A stretch of DNA of 5,461 nt, taken from an uncultured Lachnospiraceae bacterium. GTDB lineage: Bacteria > Bacillota > Clostridia > Lachnospirales > Lachnospiraceae. A program made the translations under genes and the position numbers. Under the pieces are notes generated by a model. It ran no database searches, had not been told where the DNA came from, and saw nothing but the letters and a program-made list of their open reading frames with translations. Shown piece after piece: positions 1-4,170 of this stretch (position 1 is the first letter of the stretch; the number at the start of each line of letters is the position of its first letter). The stretch lies in assembly GCA_910586095.1 (NCBI GenBank), contig CAJUHQ010000169.1, positions 1-5,461 on the forward strand, in the 5' to 3' direction.

Positions 1-21
1 CTTGTTTTTAATCAAGATTAC

Positions 22-40
22 AAACTAGCTTAGCTAGTTT
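22..40. repeat. Perfect 8-bp inverted repeat around the hydrolase stop codon
   Basis: AAACTAGC (22-29) and GCTAGTTT (33-40) are exact reverse complements separated by three bases. Those three bases are the TAA stop, read on the minus strand, of the truncated MBL hydrolase, so the stop sits in the hairpin loop. No clean T-tract follows on either strand, so this is not a convincing intrinsic terminator, although it could be a degraded one. It may instead mark the junction where the hydrolase gene was broken. Confidence 0.5.
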
Positions 41-482
41 CGCAATTACTTAAAAATTCCACTTGAGTACGGTTTTGCTCGTTTACTTGAATACATCTGC
101 ATTGATATTCCTGTCTCAATTCAGGAAACAAATGCCTGCCTTTGCCAGCAAGCTTCATTAAGGAACAAAAGATCAAAGCAAGCCAGCTTGTACAGCCGCC
201 GCGAAAGGAGTTCTGTCCTCTGTATAACCCCTCTAATGCTCTGCTGCTCATAACAATTTGAGTGTCAGGACATTCCGAAAGCATTTCGTTTAGATACCCT
301 GCATGATCATCGTGAGCGTGCGTCAAAAAAATATACCGAATCTGTTGAACGTCTATATTTAATACTGCAAGTTTCTTTTTGAGACATCCGAATCCATTTT
401 CGTATCCTGTATCAATCAGCACATACCCTTGATTAATGGGATATATCCAGTTATTGACGATTCTGCTCCCTGCATTGACCAT
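30..482 (-). pseudogene. MBL-fold metallo-hydrolase, C-terminally truncated (probable pseudogene)
   Basis: The N-terminal part of a metallo-beta-lactamase-fold hydrolase, 150 residues from the chosen ATG. Visible are the LIDTG strand (residues 22-26) and the first zinc motif THAHDDHAG, an HxHxDH motif with H55, H57, D59 and H60. Family members normally run to roughly 220-300 residues and supply further metal ligands in a TPGHT-like histidine motif, an aspartate and a last histidine. All of these are missing, because TAA comes at 30-32. The 29 bases left of the stop hold stops in all three frames and no TPGHT-like continuation, so a simple one-base frameshift is not rescued inside the window. 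Without those ligands the usual di-metal site cannot form. I chose ATG 480-482 because GGGGGAAG lies six bases before it and because the upstream TTG/ATG codons (516-521) would leave almost no leader after the predicted promoter. The substrate is unknown. It is a separate transcription unit from the epimerase gene. Confidence 0.7.
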
Positions 483-488
483 ATGTGT

Positions 489-496
489 CTTCCCCC
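489..496 (-). promoter_or_regulatory. Ribosome binding site for the MBL hydrolase
   Basis: On the minus strand GGGGGAAG stands six bases before ATG 480-482. It favours this start over the in-frame TTG and ATG at 516-521, which have no comparable purine block close by. The match to AGGAGG is only partial. Confidence 0.45.
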
Positions 497-539
497 GTCC
501 ATTTTCTGCCGCCAACATCAATTACAATTTGCCGCTCTG

Positions 540-568
540 ATTATATCATAGCCAATTTTCGGCCTCAA
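540..568 (-). promoter_or_regulatory. Sigma-A-type promoter with extended -10 for the MBL hydrolase
   Basis: Read on the minus strand, TTGAGG (563-568) is followed after exactly 17 bases by TATAAT (540-545). The -10 is preceded by TG plus one base, giving the extended form TGATATAAT. Transcription would start near 533, about 50 bases before the chosen ATG at 482. A near-consensus promoter in front of a truncated gene suggests the truncation is recent or that the short transcript is still made. Confidence 0.65.
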
Positions 569-623
569 GCCGTGATCTGTGAAATTGCCAAAGTTTCAGG
601 CCAACAACACAAAAGGAAAAAGG

Positions 624-743
624 ATGAATTATACGATACACGATTGCACATCACCTGCTTTTGTGAACACAGACAAAGCTCTAGCACTCACATTCCCTTA
701 TTGTTACTTTTTTATTTCAATACAATATTTTATACTTCTTTGA
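624..743 (+). CDS. Possible 39-residue small protein, unrecognised
   Basis: A short open frame in the roughly 220-bp gap between the hydrolase promoter and the epimerase gene. It starts with ATG, has AAGGA six bases upstream, and ends with TGA at 741-743. The first half is polar (begins MNYTIHDC); the second half is rich in aromatic and aliphatic residues (ends FFISIQYFILL) and could insert in a membrane. I do not recognise it, and a frame of this length can arise by chance in AT-rich DNA. I see no plus-strand promoter of good quality in front. The rest of the gap (569-790) shows nothing beyond a weak terminator candidate for the epimerase. Confidence 0.2.
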   Translation: MNYTIHDCTSPAFVNTDKALALTFPYCYFFISIQYFILL

Positions 744-750
744 AGGATTC

Positions 751-801
751 AAAAAATCACGTACAAATCTGTGAATGCAACTTGTATTTTTTACAAGTGA
801 T
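751..801 (-). terminator. Weak terminator candidate after the epimerase gene
   Basis: On the minus strand, ATCAC (797-801) can pair with GTGAT (757-760 plus one adjoining base), with further GTA/TAC pairing inside. The second arm runs into TTTTTT (751-756). A perfect 7-bp hairpin (780-798, ACTTGTA/TACAAGT) competes within it and covers the epimerase stop codon. The long loop and AU-rich stems make this a marginal terminator. It is the only candidate at the gene's 3' end. Confidence 0.3.
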
Positions 802-1864
802 AAAATTCTTTGTACCATTGTGCAAACTTTCTAAGCCCATCCCTTAGACTTGTGGCGGGCTTAAACCCAAAATCTTGTTCTAGCGCACTGACGTCTGCAT
901 AAGTAACTTCTACATCACCAGGCTGCATTTGTACAAACTCCTTGTAAGCCTCAAAATCATAATCTGATGGTAAAACTTTTGCTTTTTTTAATTCCTCTTG
1001 CAAGATCTCCACAAAATCAAGCAAGTTCTCTGGATGATTATTCCCAATGTTATAAATCTTATATCGTACATCTTCTTCATTGGGTAATGGTGCACATTGC
1101 ATCACTGCCTTTATTCCTGTAACCACATCATCAATATACGTAAAATCTCGCTTGCAATGACCATAATTAAATATTTGAATCGTTTTTTTCTGTACAAGTT
1201 TATTGGTAAAACCAAAATACGCCATATCTGGCCGTCCTGCTGGACCATACACTGTAAAAAATCTCAATCCTGTCGATGGAATCCCATATAATTTTGCATA
1301 GGCATGTGCAAGCAACTCGTCAGACTTTTTTGTAGCAGCATATAGCGATACAGGATTATCCACTTTATCCTCTGTAGAATAAGGTATCTTTTTATTGCTG
1401 CCATATACAGAGGAGGAACTTGCATAAACAAAATGTTCCACTCCTTTTTCACCTCTGTCATAACTGTGCCGACATGCCTCAAGAATATTATAGAAACCAA
1501 TCAGATTGGATTCTACATAGGCATCTGGATTCTCTATGCTATAGCGCACCCCTGCCTGTGCTGCAAGATTAACTACTATTTGTGGTTTATATGATGCAAA
1601 AATATCTTCTATAACTGCCTTATTAGCAATATTTTCTTTTATAAAAGTAAATTTGCATGGCATAGTTGCTTCTAGTTCTTGAATCTGTTTGATTCTAAAC
1701 TCCTTCAGTGCTACATCATAATAATCATTCATCGTATCGATACCTATGATATGAACTTCCTGTGCACTTTTTAAAAGCTCCATACTAAGATTGGCACCAA
1801 TAAACCCTGCTGCACCTGTCACTACAATTGTCTTACCATTTAACTCAACATTCTTTTCTAACAT
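791..1864 (-). CDS. NAD-dependent epimerase, probable UDP-glucuronate 4-epimerase
   Basis: A 357-residue short-chain dehydrogenase/reductase-fold sugar-nucleotide epimerase of full family length. It shows the Rossmann motif GAAGFIG (17-23), the acidic residue D43 that binds the NAD ribose, NLAAQAGVRYS (99-109), SSSSVYG (149-155), the catalytic pair Y175 and K179 in YAATK, and RFFTVYGPAGRPDMA (201-215). The AGVRYS block, the GRPDMA block and the late MQPGDVEVTYAD block are typical of enzymes that interconvert UDP-glucuronate and UDP-galacturonate at C4, rather than of GalE or dTDP-glucose dehydratases. The cytoplasmic product would feed capsule, exopolysaccharide or cell-wall polymers. The start is secure: GGAGGA lies six bases before ATG 1862-1864. 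No glycosyltransferases flank it, so in this window it is an orphan. Its leader carries an intrinsic terminator and several hairpins, so expression is probably conditional. The exact substrate is inferred from family motifs; a related nucleotide sugar is possible. Confidence 0.88.
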   Translation of the reverse strand: MLEKNVELNGKTIVVTGAAGFIGANLSMELLKSAQEVHIIGIDTMNDYYDVALKEFRIKQIQELEATMPCKFTFIKENIANKAVIEDIFASYKPQIVVNLAAQAGVRYSIENPDAYVESNLIGFYNILEACRHSYDRGEKGVEHFVYASSSSVYGSNKKIPYSTEDKVDNPVSLYAATKKSDELLAHAYAKLYGIPSTGLRFFTVYGPAGRPDMAYFGFTNKLVQKKTIQIFNYGHCKRDFTYIDDVVTGIKAVMQCAPLPNEEDVRYKIYNIGNNHPENLLDFVEILQEELKKAKVLPSDYDFEAYKEFVQMQPGDVEVTYADVSALEQDFGFKPATSLRDGLRKFAQWYKEFYHL

Positions 1865-2091
1865 TATCCATCCTCCATCTTTTCAACCATCCACGATTCG
1901 GAAATCACGCTGAAAAAAGTCTGCTATGCAGACTTAGTACTTCTCTGCGAAACAGTCTTTGCTGTGAACAGAAACTCTTCTCACACTAACTCCCATCTGC
2001 CCGCTAATGCGAGCCCTCCAATCAGGATGGGTGAAATTTTATATTTCACATTACTTTTATTTTCTATGCACCAAATCACACTAATCTGCAT
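1865..2091 (-). promoter_or_regulatory. Structured 5' leader of the epimerase gene, attenuator or riboswitch-like
   Basis: Read on the minus strand toward the epimerase, this non-coding stretch holds, in order: a 7-bp hairpin GTGAAAT/ATTTCAC (2031-2049); a stem CCCATC/GATGGG (2026-2031 with 1992-1997) enclosing a GC-rich hairpin GCTCGC-ATTA-GCGGGC (1999-2014, one G-U pair); an arm TTTCTG...CAGAGAA (1969-1974 with 1941-1947) enclosing ACAG/CTGT; and then an intrinsic terminator (1911-1935). Upstream bases can also pair with the terminator's 5' arm (AGACT with AGTCT, GCAGA with TCTGC), which would give a competing antiterminator. I cannot match it to a riboswitch class I know, nor to a T-box. 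Ligand or protein control is inference. Confidence 0.5.
1911..1935 (-). terminator. Intrinsic terminator inside the epimerase leader
   Basis: On the minus strand, AAGTCTGC, loop ATA and GCAGACTT form a perfect 8-bp stem that runs straight into a T-tract (TTTTTT, counting the last stem bases). It ends about 47 bases before the epimerase ATG. The nearest upstream gene on this strand is the DUF4250 gene, more than 900 bp away beyond an oppositely oriented gene. The terminator therefore most likely acts on the epimerase's own leader transcript, or ends a small RNA. Confidence 0.75.
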
Positions 2092-2097
2092 ATTATA
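2092..2097 (-). promoter_or_regulatory. Candidate -10 box for the epimerase leader transcript
   Basis: A consensus TATAAT on the minus strand lies upstream of all the leader hairpins, so transcription would start near 2085. At a 17-base spacing the -35 position reads GCCATA, a poor match, and there is no extended TG. It is therefore weak or activator-dependent. It would overlap the beginning of the divergent deacetylase gene. Confidence 0.3.
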
Positions 2098-2115
2098 TTG
2101 TGAATTCCTCTTCCT

Positions 2116-2841
2116 ATGGCGGTTCTGTATATGAAACAATTCAAACATCCTTTTAACATATTCAATATTTTATATGTTCTTTGCTTTTGTCTGACAATCT
2201 TAGCACTCTACAAGCAGATCATGTCCTATTGTGCTGCTCGCATGATGACTACAAGCTCTCCCACAGATACCGCTGATATATTAGATATCAAACGCGTTGC
2301 GCTCACATTTGATGATGGCCCTCATCCTGTCTATACAGAACAGCTTCTCGACGGTTTAGCAGAACGCAACATAAAAGCCACTTTTTTTGTCACTGGACAA
2401 AATGCTGAACTCCATCCCGATATTATAAAAAGGATGTATGATGAAGGACACTTAATTGGAAATCACACCTATAGTCATATGCAACTTACTGAAACAAATC
2501 GCGAAACGTTCAAAAGTGAACTTGTCAAAACAAACGAGTTAATCGAGAGTATTACAGGTGAGGAAGTACAATATGTGCGCCCTCCCTATGGTTCATGGGA
2601 CAAAACATTTGAAACTGAGCTAAGTATGTTCCCTGTTCTATGGAATATTGATCCCCTTGATTGGTGTACGTCTGACTCGTCTTGTATAGCATTTGCTGTG
2701 ATTGATAATGTGACAGAAAATAATATTATTCTCATGCATGATTATTATTCCACCTCGGTGCAGGCTGCACTTATGATTGTCGATGAACTTGTTAAACAAG
2801 GCTACGAGTTTGTCACTGTGGATAAGTTGCTCTTTGACTAA
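2116..2841 (+). CDS. Membrane-anchored polysaccharide deacetylase (NodB domain)
   Basis: A 241-residue carbohydrate esterase family 4 protein. A hydrophobic segment at about residues 13-35 acts as an uncleaved anchor, leaving the enzyme outside the membrane. The NodB domain is complete: TFDDGP (64-69; D66 catalytic base, D67 metal ligand), HTYSH (H117 and H121, metal ligands), RPPYG (155-159), the WNIDPLDW strand (176-183) and MHD (207-209, with H208 the usual catalytic acid). Such enzymes remove N-acetyl groups from peptidoglycan, chitooligosaccharides or exopolysaccharide; the substrate cannot be told from sequence. With almost no extra domain it resembles small Firmicute peptidoglycan or sporulation deacetylases. 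The start is uncertain: an in-frame stop at 2101-2103 limits it to ATG 2116 or ATG 2131. Neither has a good Shine-Dalgarno; GGCGG eight bases before 2131 is the better of two weak sites. It is the only plus-strand gene, divergent from the epimerase and converging on the DUF4250 gene 27 bp away. Confidence 0.9.
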   Translation: MAVLYMKQFKHPFNIFNILYVLCFCLTILALYKQIMSYCAARMMTTSSPTDTADILDIKRVALTFDDGPHPVYTEQLLDGLAERNIKATFFVTGQNAELHPDIIKRMYDEGHLIGNHTYSHMQLTETNRETFKSELVKTNELIESITGEEVQYVRPPYGSWDKTFETELSMFPVLWNIDPLDWCTSDSSCIAFAVIDNVTENNIILMHDYYSTSVQAALMIVDELVKQGYEFVTVDKLLFD

Positions 2842-2868
2842 TGAACCGTTTCTTTTATTTAAACACAC

Positions 2869-3039
2869 TTATACAAATTGATTCTTTACTGCGTCATAAT
2901 GATATTCAATCCCAGCTAATGTATCTATAATGGCGTTGATATCCTCATTTGTATCCTCACAAAATGCCTCGAGACTTGGGTAAAAATCCCTGAGTTTGAG
3001 ATTGATATAACTTAATAGCATCACAGGATCTTTGGGCAT
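2869..3039 (-). CDS. DUF4250 domain-containing small protein
   Basis: A 56-residue soluble protein beginning MPKDPVMLLSYINLKLRDFY and ending KNQFV. The PKDPVMLLSY opening, the LRDFYPSL segment (16-23), the acidic middle and the YHYDAVKNQFV end match my memory of the DUF4250 family, which is common in Clostridia and has no known function. Length is normal for the family. I chose ATG 3037-3039 because GGAGGGA stands five bases before it and the conserved domain begins there; in-frame codons further upstream (to 3087) would add residues not found in the family. It lies downstream of holA on the same strand with 127 bp between and has its own candidate promoter, so it may be expressed separately. 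There is no signal peptide or membrane segment. Confidence 0.8.
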   Translation of the reverse strand: MPKDPVMLLSYINLKLRDFYPSLEAFCEDTNEDINAIIDTLAGIEYHYDAVKNQFV

Positions 3040-3044
3040 ATTTA

Positions 3045-3051
3045 TCCCTCC
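3045..3051 (-). promoter_or_regulatory. Ribosome binding site fixing the DUF4250 start
   Basis: GGAGGGA on the minus strand, five bases (TAAAT) before ATG 3037-3039. It is strong and well placed, and it rules against a longer protein starting near 3087. Confidence 0.75.
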
Positions 3052-3105
3052 ATTCTTACTACATTTATCAATTTTTATTGTACACATACTGCTTTATCAT
3101 ACTCT

Positions 3106-3135
3106 ATAATAAATAGCATACTTTCTTTATCGCAA
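3106..3135 (-). promoter_or_regulatory. Candidate promoter for the DUF4250 gene
   Basis: On the minus strand, TTGCGA (3130-3135) and TATTAT (3106-3111) are 18 bases apart, with 4/6 and 5/6 matches to consensus. Transcription would start near 3099, about 60 bases before the ATG. The region is AT-rich, so chance matches are possible. Confidence 0.4.
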
Positions 3136-3166
3136 TAATTAATCACATGAACAGCACTCTGGCCTT

Positions 3167-4150
3167 TTACCTTTGACTCAATTGAACAATAATTAACTCT
3201 ACACTCAACCTGTCCACCATATGCCCTGTCTTGATGCGTTCATCTGCTTCCACACAAGCCTTTAGCGCATCTACAAGGACTGCCTGTTTAAACTGCGCTG
3301 CCTGTGGAATATACTTTTTTTTCAAATAATATCCATTCAATCCCGTCTGGCTTGCGATTTCCTTCTCTTGATATCCCTTCTGTTTCATCTCTTTTACTTG
3401 TAACAACATATTGAATTGTCTGGCAATTAGCGCCAAAATCTTCATGGGAGCCTCTTTTAATGCAAGCAGACTATAATACAAGGCAAGCGCTGTCTTTTGA
3501 TCTTTCTGAGCCACTGCCTCCACCATGTCAAAGATCTTATTTTGGAGTTGTACAATGCACAGCTCTTCCACATCCGCCGCTGTTATTCCCTCGTCATAAT
3601 ATTTATAACAAACCAATTTCTCCACTTCGCGTCGAATGATTTCCATACTGGTACCTGTCTTATCCAAAAGAAGATTGAGTGCGTCTGGGGTGATCCGTTT
3701 TCCCTCTTTCTTTAAAAGTCCCATCACCCACTTTTGGAGTGTTGCCTCGTCTTGCACTGCACACATAGCAGCATACCCATTTGTAGTACATGCCTTGTAA
3801 AGCTTCGTTCGCTTATCAGTCTCCTCCTCCACAAAAATCAGGCATGTTGTGTCTGGCAGTGTTTTTACAAGATCGATGATCTTATCATTTCCCTCTTTAA
3901 ACCATCCGCTATTTTCTACCACGATCACTCTGCGCTCCGCAAAAAATGGCATTGTACCAGCCATATCAACAACCTCATTGACATTGATATCCTTCCCTGT
4001 ATAAATACTACAGTTCATAGCATCTTCCTGCGCCACCAGCGCATTGATAAGGTTGTCACGGTACTGTCTGCGCAAATAAGCCTCCTCACCGTAAAGTAAA
4101 TACACTTTGCTAAACTGCCCATTCTTAATATCTTGTGCTATGCGTTTCAT
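3167..4150 (-). CDS. holA: DNA polymerase III subunit delta
   Basis: A 327-residue protein, the usual length for bacterial HolA. Delta is the clamp-loader subunit that opens the sliding clamp during chromosome replication. Visible family marks are KVYLLYGEEAYL (15-26), where active AAA+ ATPases have a P-loop but delta is degenerate; MPFFAERRVIVVEN (67-80); EVEKL (165-169), in the helical part of the AAA+ module; and IFDMVEAV (196-203), opening the C-terminal collar domain. The protein ends SVELIIVQLSQR, a normal delta C-terminus. ATG 4148-4150 is preferred because GAGGTGG lies just before it and the conserved N-terminus starts there; a TTG at 4178-4180 would overlap comEC and has no ribosome site. 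The gap to the comEC stop is 20 bp, so the two are co-transcribed. In many Firmicutes rpsT lies close to holA; it is not seen here. No convincing terminator follows the gene. Confidence 0.93.
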   Translation of the reverse strand: MKRIAQDIKNGQFSKVYLLYGEEAYLRRQYRDNLINALVAQEDAMNCSIYTGKDINVNEVVDMAGTMPFFAERRVIVVENSGWFKEGNDKIIDLVKTLPDTTCLIFVEEETDKRTKLYKACTTNGYAAMCAVQDEATLQKWVMGLLKKEGKRITPDALNLLLDKTGTSMEIIRREVEKLVCYKYYDEGITAADVEELCIVQLQNKIFDMVEAVAQKDQKTALALYYSLLALKEAPMKILALIARQFNMLLQVKEMKQKGYQEKEIASQTGLNGYYLKKKYIPQAAQFKQAVLVDALKACVEADERIKTGHMVDRLSVELIIVQLSQR

Positions 4151-4152
4151 AC

Positions 4153-4159
4153 CCACCTC
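4153..4159 (-). promoter_or_regulatory. Ribosome binding site for holA, tightly spaced
   Basis: GAGGTGG on the minus strand ends only two bases before ATG 4148-4150 (three if the core is AGGTG). This is shorter than usual but is the only purine-rich site near any candidate start. It lies in the 20-bp gap after the comEC stop, which would suit translational reinitiation. Confidence 0.5.
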
Positions 4160-4170
4160 ATATAGTATAG

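Noticed and set aside
741..756. TTTGAA-GGA-TTCAAA hairpin followed by an A-run as a plus-strand terminator
   Set aside because: The tract after the stem is A, not T, on the plus strand; on the minus strand the T-run precedes the stem, so it cannot act as an intrinsic terminator in either direction.
485..847. Plus-strand open frame of 120 codons across the hydrolase start and the epimerase end
   Set aside because: It overlaps the hydrolase's 5' end, its promoter and the epimerase's last codons. It has low-complexity, cysteine- and serine-rich content with no recognisable domain.
1264..1500. Minus-strand open frame inside the epimerase gene in another frame
   Set aside because: The epimerase frame is fully conserved through here, so this is a shadow of its codons.
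1911..2115. Known riboswitch or T-box in the epimerase leader
   Set aside because: I looked for T-box GGGTGGTACCGCG, GEMM, TPP, SAM, fluoride and ZTP signatures by eye and found none. Only a generic structured leader with terminator is supported.
2638..2868. Minus-strand frame opposite the deacetylase's C-terminal half
   Set aside because: It is antisense to the conserved WNIDPLDW and MHD motifs. The deduced protein has no family resemblance and no ribosome site.
2842..2868. Bidirectional terminator between the converging deacetylase and DUF4250 genes
   Set aside because: There are T-rich stretches but no stem of useful length on either strand.
3497..4099. Two plus-strand frames opposite holA
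   Set aside because: HolA motifs run without interruption on the minus strand; the plus-strand products are cysteine/histidine-rich shadow sequence.
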